Shown here: positions 1 through 9,473 of the stretch, piece after piece
Position numbering within the stretch: position 1 is the stretch's first letter
Layout: every line of letters begins with the position of its first letter
Position numbers and translations under genes: made by a program
The notes under the pieces: generated by a model
What the model saw: the letters and a program-made list of their open reading frames with translations, nothing else
Databases searched by the model: none
Told to the model about the DNA's origin: nothing
Assembly: GCA_963818695.1 (NCBI GenBank)
Contig: CAWFTG010000001.1
Span: 434,001-498,000, forward strand
Length of the DNA stretch: 64,000 nt
Reading direction: 5' to 3'
DNA from: AP-15 sp963818695
GTDB lineage: Bacteria; Pseudomonadota; Alphaproteobacteria; ATCC43930; CGMCC-115725

Positions 1-190
1 CTCCAAGATGACCCGGCAACGCATCCGCCGCAGTGTCTTTCGCTCGATCCCCGATCTGCAGGCCGCGATCAATGCTTATCTCGCCGAGCACAACGCCAGC
101 CCCAAACCCTTCCTCGGGACGCAATCCGCCGAGGCTATTCTGGCCAAGCTCGACCGCCTCCCTGTAACAGCGGCTTACTCAGTGCACTAG
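1..190 (+). CDS. IS630-family transposase, C-terminal end (cut by window edge)
   Basis: The reading frame is open from the window edge and ends at the stop at 188-190. The last 60 residues include AINAYLAEHNASPKPFLG, the typical tail of IS630/Tc1-type DDE transposases, where the final E lies in a YLxxHN context. The upstream catalytic part is outside the window. The next gene starts only 15 bases after the stop, so the element end lies very close to, or inside, the leader of the HAD gene. Family assignment is from the C-terminal motif only. Confidence 0.75.
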   Translation, partial: SKMTRQRIRRSVFRSIPDLQAAINAYLAEHNASPKPFLGTQSAEAILAKLDRLPVTAAYSVH

Positions 191-204
191 GTGGGAGAAC
201 TCCC

Positions 205-1620
205 ATGGCCACCACACATGCTAATTTCATGGTCTCAGAAGATGATGTGTTAAGGATTGCAGTCAGATACGACAAACCGATCATTATCGATTTCGATGAG
301 ACCCTATATTTACAAAATTCAACAGAAGATTTTATCGATTGTGCGATCCCCGGTGTTTTGGCACTGATTGTCCTTAAATTTTTAGATATATTTGCGCCGT
401 GGCGGTGGACCGGCGGCAAGAATACTCGTGACATCTGGCGCGTTCGCTTGGTTTTGACCCTTTTTCCCAGAACACTTTCACGGTGGAAGCGACGGTGTCG
501 GGAACAGAAGAACGCTCTGACGAACATGCCGCTTCTACGGACTTTTCGCGAAAGAGACGCACCCTTTGTTATCGCAACGAGTGGCTTTTCGGTTGTGGTT
601 AATCCGTTACTCTCCGAAATGGGCTGCGCCGATGTGCAATTAATCGCTTGTCGACTGAATCACATGGCGGATCGAAAAGCAGGAAAATTGGCGTTAATAG
701 AGCAACGAATTGGTGCCGCCGCTCTAGCAGAAGCGATGGTCGTTACAGATTCGATTGATGATGTTGAAGTATTACGCCGGTGTGCCTGTCCCTGTCTGAC
801 GCAGTGGAAGAATGCAAGGTTTCAGCGCTCTTTTCGGAGAGTATACCTGCCTGGGATGTATGAGATAACTGTGAAGCGTCCTGGAAGACAGGGGATCGGT
901 GGTCTAATAACTAGTTTTTCCTTCTGGCTGTTGGCCTCAATGACGGGGAGCGAATTTGAGTTGTCATCCGTCATTGTGATATTTGTGCTGTTCTTGTCAC
1001 TATGGTCAGTTTACGAAGTTGGTTATATGGATAACGATATTTGCGCGCAAAAGTTCGAGGCAGACCCGGTCGTTTCAGACGAAACCCGCGATTTTCCTTA
1101 TACGTCTGTCAAAAGGAGCGCATGGATTTCGGCAGTAATACTTGGTATCATCGGCTGTATATTAGCAAAGAGTTATGTTTCAGTATGGAATTTGTTCGTG
1201 AAATGGGCATTGATACTAGCTTTTACGCGGTACGTCTATTATTATTATAACAGGATTGACAAAAAGGCGAGGATATGGCTCTATTTAATCTTGCAATTGT
1301 GCAGAGAGGCGTCCTTCATGGTGGTTGTTCCGGTGGGCGTGATGGGTGCTATAGCTTGCACTGCGCATATTATTGGGCGATGGCAGAAATATTTTATATA
1401 TCGATATACATCAAATTGGCCTGAGATCCAGTTTCATACGGTTCGACTATTCCTATTTATTTTGCTATCTGGTGCTCTGTTTATTTCTGAGCAACCCGTA
1501 AATCTGTGGGCGTGGCCGACTGCGGCGATATTGGCCTGGTGCGCGTTTCTGGCACGCAACGAAATCGTTTCGATCTTGAAGGAGACGCACAGAATCGATA
1601 CGAAAGCTACTGGGCCGTGA
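205..1620 (+). CDS. HAD-superfamily hydrolase fused to a multi-pass membrane domain
   Basis: 471 aa. Residues 26-34 read IIIDFDETL, the HAD motif I with nucleophile D29 and D31. ATSGFS near residue 125 fits motif II (Ser/Thr), and VVTDSIDD near 175 fits motif III/IV acidic residues. Residues from about 235 to the end form roughly seven hydrophobic segments, with a conserved-looking YEVGYMDND stretch in the first loop. That layout recalls polyprenyl-transferring HAD/UbiA-type fusions, but a canonical UbiA NDxxDxxxD motif is not present, so the substrate is unknown. The start has a GGGAG ribosome site. Base composition is clearly more AT-rich than the neighbouring glycosyltransferases, suggesting separate acquisition next to the IS630 remnant. 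It is co-directional with the sugar genes that follow. Confidence 0.6.
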   Translation: MATTHANFMVSEDDVLRIAVRYDKPIIIDFDETLYLQNSTEDFIDCAIPGVLALIVLKFLDIFAPWRWTGGKNTRDIWRVRLVLTLFPRTLSRWKRRCREQKNALTNMPLLRTFRERDAPFVIATSGFSVVVNPLLSEMGCADVQLIACRLNHMADRKAGKLALIEQRIGAAALAEAMVVTDSIDDVEVLRRCACPCLTQWKNARFQRSFRRVYLPGMYEITVKRPGRQGIGGLITSFSFWLLASMTGSEFELSSVIVIFVLFLSLWSVYEVGYMDNDICAQKFEADPVVSDETRDFPYTSVKRSAWISAVILGIIGCILAKSYVSVWNLFVKWALILAFTRYVYYYYNRIDKKARIWLYLILQLCREASFMVVVPVGVMGAIACTAHIIGRWQKYFIYRYTSNWPEIQFHTVRLFLFILLSGALFISEQPVNLWAWPTAAILAWCAFLARNEIVSILKETHRIDTKATGP

Positions 1621-1898
1621 CTCCCGCAGGGAAGGCGTGCATTTAGCTTTGCTACGTAACGGAACTTCGAGTGCGTTCGGTCGAGCACCTGGCGCTGGCT
1701 TTTCTCGTAAAGCGAGAGCACCACGGCTTGCGCCGGCGGATCGAGATAGAGACGGACCACTTTCTGGCGTATACAATCAGGTCGAAGATGCAAATGGGAG
1801 GCCGGTACAAGCAGATTTCCTGTTCGCGAAATCCGGCCCATGCTCAAAGGCCTGAAACCTTGCGTCGCCCCGTCGGGCACTTGACAGGGAAACACTCG

Positions 1899-2963
1899 AT
1901 GAAGCTCTCAGTAATCATAGCGAACTATAACTACCGGGACTTCGTCGGAGCTGCGATTGAGAGCGCGCTCGCGGTCGATTGGCACGACAAAGAGGTAATC
2001 GTCATAGACGATGCGTCAACTGATGATTCGAGAGCCGTCATCGACTCGTTCCGAGGGCAAGTGGCGGCTCACTTCAGGCCAAAATCGTACCAATTGGGGG
2101 CCCACATCTTCGGATTCGGACAGAGCACCGGGGAAATTATCATCTTTCTCGATGCCGACGATTTGCTGGAACCTGACGTCATGCTGGAGATCGCCAAGGT
2201 GTGGCGGCCAGGCGTCTCCAAAATTCAATACCGGATGAATCTGATCGACGCGGCCGGTTCTCAATTGGGAACCGCCATCCCACAATTTCCACCGGTAGAC
2301 GACACCGAAAAGCTCCGCCAAACATTTCTGCGCACGATGACGTACGTCACGCCGCCAGGATCGGGCAATGCTTACTCACGGGATTTCGTGCGAAATGCCT
2401 TCGCCATGGCCCCGGGGACGATCCCTCAGTCGGACGCTGTGCTGCTGACCTTGTCGCCAATGATGGGCGATGTCTTGACAATCCGGAAGCCGCTCGCCCG
2501 GTACCGGATCCACGACACCAACGCAATGGCACTCCGATCGCTTGACGCGGCCAAGCTTCGCGGCCGGCTACAGCAAGATGTGGAATTGGCTCGATTGTTT
2601 AGCACCGCGGCCCAACGGCTCCAGCTGCCTGTCGCCGCCGACCCGTTGAGCCGTAGCTTCAACCATCTACAGTATCGTCTCGCCTCCCGCCTGGTCGAGC
2701 CGTCCGGACACCCGTTCCCGGAAGATACCGTCGCCGGCATCGCCTACCGACTGGTCTGCGCGGCGATTACCTACTCGCAAATGCGATTGCGCGACCGAGC
2801 CATACTGCTGGTGTGGATGATCGCCTGTACGCTGACGCCGTCATATTACCGTCGTAATTTCGTTCTGTGGCGTTTTGCAGCGATCTCGCGGCCCCAAGCG
2901 ATCAAAGCGCTTCTCGGCGCGTTGAGCTCATTGCGATCGCCTCGCCTTCCCGACCGAGCGTGA
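1899..2963 (+). CDS. Glycosyltransferase family 2
   Basis: 354 aa from ATG 1899 (MKLSVIIANYNYRDFVG). The frame is open further upstream, but the GT-A fold begins exactly at this Met, so the longer version is rejected. The nucleotide-binding strand is VIIANYN, followed by VIVIDDASTDDS (about 33-44) and the metal-binding DAD at 85-87 in IIFLDADDLLEP. Inverting GT2 enzymes use this DxD to hold a nucleotide sugar with Mg/Mn on the cytoplasmic face of the membrane. The following GT4 gene begins 16 bases after the stop, so the two are probably co-transcribed. Acceptor and sugar cannot be read from the sequence. Confidence 0.85.
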   Translation: MKLSVIIANYNYRDFVGAAIESALAVDWHDKEVIVIDDASTDDSRAVIDSFRGQVAAHFRPKSYQLGAHIFGFGQSTGEIIIFLDADDLLEPDVMLEIAKVWRPGVSKIQYRMNLIDAAGSQLGTAIPQFPPVDDTEKLRQTFLRTMTYVTPPGSGNAYSRDFVRNAFAMAPGTIPQSDAVLLTLSPMMGDVLTIRKPLARYRIHDTNAMALRSLDAAKLRGRLQQDVELARLFSTAAQRLQLPVAADPLSRSFNHLQYRLASRLVEPSGHPFPEDTVAGIAYRLVCAAITYSQMRLRDRAILLVWMIACTLTPSYYRRNFVLWRFAAISRPQAIKALLGALSSLRSPRLPDRA

Positions 2964-2979
2964 TCGGCTGCTGCGTGGC

Positions 2980-4218
2980 ATGAATATCATTCTCCACGAG
3001 ATGGGGACCTATACCCACCGACAAGAGCTGGCCAAAGCTTTGGCGTCCCGCGGGCACGAGGTCGCTTACCTTTATTGTCCATCCGCGCGGACGCCGTCAC
3101 GGTCGTCGCTGTGCTTCATCCCCGGCGACAACGTAACCGTCATCCCCGTTGAACTCGATGCGGAATTCGCGAAATGGCAGCTCTTCAAACGGTTTTTGCA
3201 GGAACGCGTCTATGGCGCCCGCGTATCCTCGGCAATCGCCAGCCGGTGCCCCGATCTGGTCATTTCCGGAAACAGCCCTATCGCGATCCAAGCGGCAATA
3301 CAGAGGGCGTGTCGAGGTTCGGGAACGCCATTTCTTTTCTGGCTGGAAGATGTCTACTCGATCGGCGTCAAATCGGTGCTCTCGAAAGCGCCCGTCATTG
3401 GCGCTTCGATTGCAGCCGGTTACGCTTCGCTCGAGCGCAGAGTAGCGCGCCAGAGCAATGGGATTGTCGCGATTTCGGAGGATTTTCGTGATCTCGCAGT
3501 CAAATGGGGGGTCGATCCAGCTCGCATTGCCGTGATCGAGAATTGGGGCGTAATACCGCCAGACCCGCTGCCCCCCAAAGACAATGACTGGGCGGCCCAG
3601 CATGGGCTCGTGGGCAGGCGTGTTCTTCTGTACTCGGGTGCCCTCGGCTTCAAGCACAACCCGCAGCTGTTCCTGGAGCTGGCGATGGAGTTTCATCGCG
3701 AGGACGATGTTCGCGTCGTTGTGATTTCCGAAGGTTACGGCGCTGAGTGGCTGTCTTTGAGGATTCGCGAGTTCCCGCAATTGGTCTTACTGCCGTTCCA
3801 GTCGGCAGAGAACTACCGTAACGCGTTGGCAGCGGCCGACGTGCTGGTAGCCATACTTGACCCGACTGCGGCAAAATATTCCGTCCCGTCCAAAGTCCTG
3901 TCGTACATGACCGCAGGAAGGCCCATTCTGGCGGCCATCCCTGCGGATAATTTGGCAGCTCGCACGATCAAATCGGCTTGCGCCGGGCTGATCGTCGAGC
4001 CCGAAAACTCGGCCGAACTTCGGCGATTGGCCAGATCCCTGGTCGAGGATAGCGACTGTCGGGAACGACTGGGCGCCGCCGGACTAACTTATGCCCGCGC
4101 AAATTTCAATATCGATGTCATTGCTGCCCGGTTCGAGGAGCTTTTCGGCCTGTTTACTGATCAACCGCCAAAAGCGGTTGGACGACCTGAGATCAGGCGG
4201 ATGGGAGATTTGATATGA
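2980..4218 (+). CDS. Glycosyltransferase family 4
   Basis: 412 aa. The GT-B fold is visible: N-terminal ILHEMGTYTHRQELAKALASRG acceptor half, then NWGVIPPD and the nucleotide-sugar half with LLYSGALGFKHNPQLFLELA (about 212-231). The C-terminal region has PSKVLSYMTAGRPILAAIP, the usual place of the EX7E element; the first Glu of that motif is not obvious here. Length is standard for GT4. It transfers a sugar from a nucleotide donor to a growing surface-polysaccharide chain at the inner membrane. It sits between a GT2 and a frameshifted FkbM methyltransferase on the same strand. Confidence 0.85.
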   Translation: MNIILHEMGTYTHRQELAKALASRGHEVAYLYCPSARTPSRSSLCFIPGDNVTVIPVELDAEFAKWQLFKRFLQERVYGARVSSAIASRCPDLVISGNSPIAIQAAIQRACRGSGTPFLFWLEDVYSIGVKSVLSKAPVIGASIAAGYASLERRVARQSNGIVAISEDFRDLAVKWGVDPARIAVIENWGVIPPDPLPPKDNDWAAQHGLVGRRVLLYSGALGFKHNPQLFLELAMEFHREDDVRVVVISEGYGAEWLSLRIREFPQLVLLPFQSAENYRNALAAADVLVAILDPTAAKYSVPSKVLSYMTAGRPILAAIPADNLAARTIKSACAGLIVEPENSAELRRLARSLVEDSDCRERLGAAGLTYARANFNIDVIAARFEELFGLFTDQPPKAVGRPEIRRMGDLI

Positions 4219-4264
4219 CTGCACTCTCTTTGTCGAGAGGGGGACCATCCCGCTTTCGGGGCCG

Positions 4265-5118
4265 ATGAACGGAGGATTACGCCCAACCGACTGGGAAGCC
4301 GGGGACTGTCGGCTGAAGGGGGAGATTCCACCGCGGCGACGCACATTCCTGGGCAAGGTGCTGTCGGGGCACAATTGGCGAGGACTGGCGGGACTCTTGC
4401 TCACCGCGCGAGTGCCCCTGCTGGTCATATGGCGCTATTACTTTAAGCGTGGCAGATACCCGTACACGATCGGATTGCGCACACGGATTGGTGTCACCGA
4501 TCTAGAGTTGTACTCTAGAGAAGACCTCGTCACGATTTACGAGGTGTTCTTCCGCAAGGACTATCGGCTGCCCAGAGATGCCCGCCTTGTCGTCGACTTT
4601 GGTAGTAATATCGGCATCAGTGCGGCATATTTCCTCACGCGTAACGGCAGGCTGAAAGTTCACGCCTATGAGCCGGTGCCAGCGAACATCTCTCGGGCAA
4701 AGCGAAACCTTGGGCCTTTCGCCGACCGGGTCGAGTTTGTCGAATGCGCGCTCGGCACCGAGGCCGGCCGCGTCAGCTTCGGCGTCGAAACCAGCGGCCG
4801 CTACGGAGCGATCGGCTTGCCGGCGAGTCCGATGTTAACCGGCGCGCTCTTGACGCCTTTCTCGAAGTGCCGTGCCGGCGCGCTGAAGACGAACTCAAGC
4901 GCATCTTGAAGGACAATCCACGCAGAGACGCGCTGAAGGTTGACGTGAGGGCTTTGAGATTCCAATTCTTATATCGCTCTCGACCCGAGTGTTGGCGCGG
5001 ATCTCGTGCATCATGGCTGAGTGCAAATGGCCAGGATGTCAGCTTGCCTAACTTCACCTACCGGCAGAAGCTGTCGATCGCTTGGTTTGCCGCCCAATGT
5101 TGTAAAATCCCGAAATAG
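4265..5118 (+). pseudogene. FkbM-family methyltransferase, frameshifted
   Basis: The first 180 residues from 4265 are a good FkbM-type SAM domain: LVVDFGSNIGISAAYFL (SAM motif I), VHAYEPVPANISRAKRN (acidic ribose contact E) and VEFVECALG. After GAIGLPAS (about 4830) the frame becomes random and stops at 4909. The next frame (to 5118) carries DELKRILKDNPRRDALKVDV, which corresponds to the family's 'D-xLKxDxEG' element, and then degenerates: a third frame would read ALDPSVGA-like residues near 4980. At least two frameshifts are therefore needed. FkbM enzymes O-methylate sugars; this copy is unlikely to be active. Confidence 0.7.
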
Positions 5119-5470
5119 TGTGAACTGAATCACATCGACTATGATTTTCGGTTAGAGACCCACCACCGCTGTAAATCCGTTTGACACACTGGAGAACATG
5201 CTAAAAGAATTAAACCGCTGTGAGTTTGATGCCGATCTCGATACAAAGAGGTTACGAGATCTGTGTTAGCGCGCGTAAGCCACCGATCACTTTATAGCTT
5301 TAGCTCGGGGAAATCATGCATTTTAGTTTCCTGGCGCTTAGGTTTTCAGTCGTGTGGCAGCGCGTTACTATCAAACTTGGACGGCAATGGTCTGTTTAGC
5401 GAATGTGAGGCCGCGCGATGGGCCTGTAAAAGGGCTTTCGTGCCGCCGTGCCGGCGCTAACCTGGGAAGG
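5119..5470. other. Intergenic stretch, nothing recognised
   Basis: No coding signal with family resemblance on either strand. It is relatively AT-rich and follows the decayed FkbM gene, so it may be the remains of that gene's 3' end plus the leader of the glycosyltransferase at 5471. Confidence 0.4.
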
Positions 5471-6730
5471 ATGCGTAACTTTACTGAGATCGGCCGCAAC
5501 CCGTTGCGGTGTCTTTGGCTGACGCGGATGGATCCGGCATCACCCGACGCCGGAGATCTGGCGTACAGCTTTCATCTTTTGTCCAGCCTCAGCCGCGCTG
5601 GTGTGCGCCTAACGGTCCTAGCGATGCGCGGTACCGGCGGGCGTGCCCGAACTGCCGAGGTCAACGGGATCGAATGGGTAATCGTGCCTTGGGAAGGCGG
5701 TGGAAAACTCGGTCAAGGCGCTGCGCAGCGCAGCCTGTTCAGTTCCCTCCCGAACGTCGCGATGCAATACCATACCCGAGCGTTCCGTCGCGCGTTGCGC
5801 TGTCAGATGGCGCGGGGCTGGGATGCGATCGCCGTCGACCATCTCGGAATGGGCTGGGTTTGGCCCGCGGTCCAGGCTTACTGCCGCCGCAACGCGGGGG
5901 TCGTCTCGGTCTATATCGCCCACGGATACGAAAGCGATTTTCGACTGGCGATGGCGCGGAACTTCAAGGGGAACATTTTTCACAAGCTGGCGTTGCGACT
6001 CGATGCTGCCAAAGCGGGGCGGTTGGAAAGAGAGATCGCCCGCAGCGCGACCCTTTTCTCGGCGATCACCAGCGAAGATCGGGACCGCTTCGGGAACTTG
6101 CCGAACAGCTTTGTGCTCACTCCGGGATACGCCAGGGTGGCCGCTGCTGCTCGCACGATCACCGCGACTACGCCGCGTCGCGTTGTGTTGTTTGGCAGCG
6201 CCCTCTGGTTGGCCAAGCAGATGAACATGATAGAATTCATCGAGGCAGCTGACGGGCTCTTCGCGCGGCAACAGATCGAATTGTGGGTGGTCGGAAGAGT
6301 GCCGGATCATATGCATGGACGGAGCGTTAGCGCCACCCGCTTTCTAGGCTTTGTCGAGGATCCGCAGCCGATTTTCCGTACTGCTAGAATGGGTATCGTC
6401 CCCGAACGAACCGGTGGCGGGTTTAAGCTCAAGACACTCGATTATATTTTCAATCGAATACCGATTGCCGCGCTAAACGGCAGCACGGCCGGGTTGCCGC
6501 TTACGCCGGGGCTACACTATCTGTCCTTTCCATCGATACCAGAGCTCGTGCAAGGGGTAGCTATCGCAATCGACAATTTCGAGCTGCTCAACAATCTGCA
6601 GGAGACCGCCTTTGCTGAGTGCCGCGCGCTTTTCGACTGGGCCGATCGCGGTCAAGCGCTGCACGATGCCATGCTGCAGGCGCACCGTAGGCTGCAAAAC
6701 GCTGAGGATTGCGACAGCAAATCTTCCTGA
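5471..6730 (+). CDS. Glycosyltransferase, GT4-like
   Basis: 419 aa from ATG 5471 (MRNFTEIGRNPLRCLWLTRM); an alternative is ATG 5528 (MDPASPDAGDLAYSF). Upstream in-frame sequence has no protein-like character. The N-terminal half has DAGDLAYSFHLLSSLSRAGV, typical of GT-B acceptor domains, and SVYIAHGYESD. The C-terminal half has VVLFGSALWLAKQMNMIEFI, ELWVVGRVPD and ARMGIVPERTGGGFKLKTLD, where E of PER and K of FKLK occupy the usual nucleotide-sugar site. It is probably a cytoplasmic sugar transferase of the polysaccharide cluster. It converges tail-to-tail with the next gene, one base apart. Confidence 0.75.
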   Translation: MRNFTEIGRNPLRCLWLTRMDPASPDAGDLAYSFHLLSSLSRAGVRLTVLAMRGTGGRARTAEVNGIEWVIVPWEGGGKLGQGAAQRSLFSSLPNVAMQYHTRAFRRALRCQMARGWDAIAVDHLGMGWVWPAVQAYCRRNAGVVSVYIAHGYESDFRLAMARNFKGNIFHKLALRLDAAKAGRLEREIARSATLFSAITSEDRDRFGNLPNSFVLTPGYARVAAAARTITATTPRRVVLFGSALWLAKQMNMIEFIEAADGLFARQQIELWVVGRVPDHMHGRSVSATRFLGFVEDPQPIFRTARMGIVPERTGGGFKLKTLDYIFNRIPIAALNGSTAGLPLTPGLHYLSFPSIPELVQGVAIAIDNFELLNNLQETAFAECRALFDWADRGQALHDAMLQAHRRLQNAEDCDSKSS

Positions 6731-7699
6731 TCAGACGCGCCGCTCGAGGTCCACCGTCGCTTGGGTCTCGATCCGTCTTTGTAGCCAAAAACGCAACAAT
6801 CCCTTGTTGTAATAGAATGCTTTCAGATACTGAACCCAAACCGGCGCGGGAAGGATGAACCGGCAAAATCGGTAGAGGGCCCACCATACCAGCAGTCGCG
6901 GCAAAATCCGCCGCGGAATGCCACACAAACAAGGCGCCCCGGCGGTCACGGAGGCGTTAAGAAAAGCCCAGGTTTCACCCCATTGCTCGTAATAAGCAGC
7001 GATATAGCGAATGGTTTGCCGCTCCCGACCAATGCGGTGGTGCACGATTGCATTCGGGATCCAGTAACCGGTGGCCCCCGACCAGAGAAGCCGACGGATA
7101 ACGTCTGTATCCTCCTGCACTCGCATCTTGTTTGCTATCGGCCCGAGCTCAGGATTGTACCGGAAAGCGCGTTGATCGATGGCCCGAACGGCCCAATTCG
7201 CGCCATAAGGGAAATGATCCTCGTCAATAGCTGAGAGCGGATACGGGCGGTCGCCGAAATCGCGGATCGCGTATGGGCCGCCCAATACGGTTTCGCTTTC
7301 CGCCACCCACTTCGCCACAGGGGCCTCGTAGCGCGGCACAATTCGGCCGCCAAATACCGCCGCTTCGGGCCAGTGTTGGAATGCCTCCGCATAAGCTGTC
7401 AGCCAGCCGGCGTCGACTAGCACGTCGTCATCCGTCCAGACTATATACTCTCCCCTTGCAACATCTATGACCCGGTTCAGTGCATTTGATTTTCCTGGCA
7501 CGGGTTCAAACTCCCGCCGCACCGGCAGGCGGCCGACATATTGCAGGATGAGATCGTTGGTATGGTCCGTGCAGTTATTGTTAACAATTACGATTTCCCA
7601 GGCGAGATCGTTCGGGACCCGCATGGCGACGAGAAAGTCAAGGGTTCCGCGCAGCGATTCCGCCCGATTAAAGGTGCAAATTCCAACCGTGATTAACAT
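6731..7699 (-). CDS. Glycosyltransferase family 2
   Basis: 322 aa. N-terminus MLITVGICTFNRAESLRGTL, then EIVIVNNNCTDHTNDL and the metal-binding TDDDV near 92-96 in GEYIVWTDDDVLVDAGWL. VQEDTDVIRRLL near 200 is the expected acidic catalytic-base loop (ED) and is followed by HHRIGRER. These are standard GT-A/GT2 landmarks. The gene stands alone on the minus strand between two plus-strand transcription units and is divergent from the ABC ATPase at 8043. Confidence 0.85.
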   Translation of the reverse strand: MLITVGICTFNRAESLRGTLDFLVAMRVPNDLAWEIVIVNNNCTDHTNDLILQYVGRLPVRREFEPVPGKSNALNRVIDVARGEYIVWTDDDVLVDAGWLTAYAEAFQHWPEAAVFGGRIVPRYEAPVAKWVAESETVLGGPYAIRDFGDRPYPLSAIDEDHFPYGANWAVRAIDQRAFRYNPELGPIANKMRVQEDTDVIRRLLWSGATGYWIPNAIVHHRIGRERQTIRYIAAYYEQWGETWAFLNASVTAGAPCLCGIPRRILPRLLVWWALYRFCRFILPAPVWVQYLKAFYYNKGLLRFWLQRRIETQATVDLERRV

Positions 7700-8042
7700 C
7701 GGATTCGTTGAGATTAACGTCGGAGCGTACGTCTATATCTTCCTCAGGAACCGTTGGGAGGTCTGCAACCAAGTGCAAGCCCATCCCGTTGCAAGGCTAT
7801 AGCACTATCTTGGTGGATACAACTTCGGATCGTAGTTAACGCAATTTTGCCGTTACCGCCGTTATCCCACGGTGGGGAACTGCTGCATGCCCACTCAGAA
7901 GCAGCGATGAAAGCTCGCTTAACTCGCGAGAGCGTCAAGCTCAGATATTGAGGCTCCGTTCGCGGCCCAGCAGCGATCATAGTTATCTCAACTGTGGAAG
8001 CGCCTTGCCGATTTCATTTAAGTTCAACCGGCAGGCATGATC
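7700..8042. promoter_or_regulatory. Divergent intergenic region
   Basis: 343 bases separate the start codons of a minus-strand GT2 (7699) and the plus-strand ABC ATPase (8043). Promoters for both are expected here by layout. I do not see a confident -35/-10 pair or operator, and no gene is recognisable. Confidence 0.35.
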
Positions 8043-9341
8043 ATGTCGGAGCCTGTCATCGCCGTCGAGAATCTGTCCAAACATTATGTCATCGAGCATA
8101 CGCCCGACGCTCAAGGCTACAAACGCTACACGGCATTGCGCGATGTGATCGGAGACGCCGCCCGCAACCTTACGCGCAAGGCGCTTGCCGCCGCCAACGG
8201 CCGCCAGATCTTTTCAACGGATCGAATCGAGGAATTCTGGGCACTCAACGGAGTGAGTTTCGAGGTCCAGAGAGGCGAGGTTGTCGGGATCATCGGCCGT
8301 AACGGCGCGGGCAAAAGCACTCTTCTGAAAATCTTGAGCCGCATCACCGAACCGACCGCCGGGAGGGTCATTCTGCGGGGCCGTGTCGCGAGCCTGCTCG
8401 AGGTCGGCACCGGATTTCACCCCGAATTGACCGGCCGCGAAAACATCTATCTCAACGGTGCGATCCTCGGCATGACCCGCGCCGAGATCCGCAGCAAATT
8501 CGACGAGATCGTCGACTTTGCCGGCGTAGAAAAATTCCTGGATACCCCAGTAAAGCGCTACTCCTCAGGAATGTACGTCCGCCTCGCCTTTGCTGTGGCT
8601 GCCCATCTAGAACCGGAGATCCTGCTCGTTGACGAGGTGTTGGCGGTGGGCGATGCCGAATTTCAGAAGAAATGTCTCGGAAAGATTGATGAAGTCTCTC
8701 GGCGGGAAGGCCGAACGGTGCTGTTGGTGAGCCATAATTTGGCAGCGATAGCTGAAATGGCTAACCGGGTACTGTTGCTTGATGCCGGGTCAGTCGCGGT
8801 TGATGGTTCCGTTACGGAAGCTGTCTCGACCTACCTATCGAGAGGGGCGAGGAAGGCCACCTACATACGTCCCTTTGATCCGCAGGTTGTCTCCCCCCAT
8901 ATCGCTCGGATCGAGGTCTTGACCTCCGATCCGAATGCGGTCCACCGTTTTGGTGAGCCCCTTGAGATAAAATTCTGGATCCGACATCCGGTACCTATGA
9001 TACACGGAAGCTTTTGCTTTCAGATTGTAAATAGCCAATTTCAAATCCCGGTCATCTGTTCGTCCTATTACCAGGGGGCCGGATTTGGTGCTGCGCCCGG
9101 CTCCTCGGTACTTTCTTGTCGTTTCCCTGGTATTCTATTGAACGTAGGACAGTTCCAGCTGTGCACTTGGCTTCAAGATCAACGGAGTCAAGATACTTAT
9201 GAGAATTTGGATGGGGTTTGTGCTTTTGAGGTGATCCGAGTCGATGAGAACCAGATTGCGGGCTGGCGTTCGGAGGTTTGTGCGTATCATGAGCCGCATG
9301 CCTGGACGGTCGTTGATGTCACCCCCACCGTGGAGGCCTGA
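8043..9341 (+). CDS. Polysaccharide ABC exporter ATPase, Wzt-like
   Basis: 432 aa. ATG 8043 is preferred to ATG 8037 because the GGCAGG element is then about 7 bases upstream. Counting from the upstream Met (8037): Walker A GRNGAGKST (87-95), signature YSSGMYVRLAF (175-185), Walker B ILLVDE (195-200) and H-loop His233. The C-terminal 150 residues match the layout of Wzt C-terminal carbohydrate-recognition domains, as in ABC ATPases that export O-antigen or capsule after chain termination. The cognate permease should be a Wzm-like ABC-2 protein. The only one in this window is a truncated copy at 40152, so the working partner must lie elsewhere if export functions. Confidence 0.88.
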   Translation: MSEPVIAVENLSKHYVIEHTPDAQGYKRYTALRDVIGDAARNLTRKALAAANGRQIFSTDRIEEFWALNGVSFEVQRGEVVGIIGRNGAGKSTLLKILSRITEPTAGRVILRGRVASLLEVGTGFHPELTGRENIYLNGAILGMTRAEIRSKFDEIVDFAGVEKFLDTPVKRYSSGMYVRLAFAVAAHLEPEILLVDEVLAVGDAEFQKKCLGKIDEVSRREGRTVLLVSHNLAAIAEMANRVLLLDAGSVAVDGSVTEAVSTYLSRGARKATYIRPFDPQVVSPHIARIEVLTSDPNAVHRFGEPLEIKFWIRHPVPMIHGSFCFQIVNSQFQIPVICSSYYQGAGFGAAPGSSVLSCRFPGILLNVGQFQLCTWLQDQRSQDTYENLDGVCAFEVIRVDENQIAGWRSEVCAYHEPHAWTVVDVTPTVEA

Positions 9342-9345
9342 GCAG

Positions 9346-9382
9346 GGTGTTTTCAGTACCGCCCATAGCAGCCTAAAACACC
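9346..9382 (+). terminator. Possible hairpin after the ABC ATPase
   Basis: GGTGTTTT (9346-9353) and AAAACACC (9375-9382) can pair over an 8-bp stem with a 21-base loop, five bases after the ATPase stop. There is no T-run, so an intrinsic terminator is only a possibility. Confidence 0.25.
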
Positions 9383-9473
9383 AGTCGCGAGCATGCCAAT
9401 CGGGGCAAATTGCGTAGTTACTATTCGAGAGTGATGGTTCTCACAATTATAGCGCTGTTTCGGAGTGTTAAAG

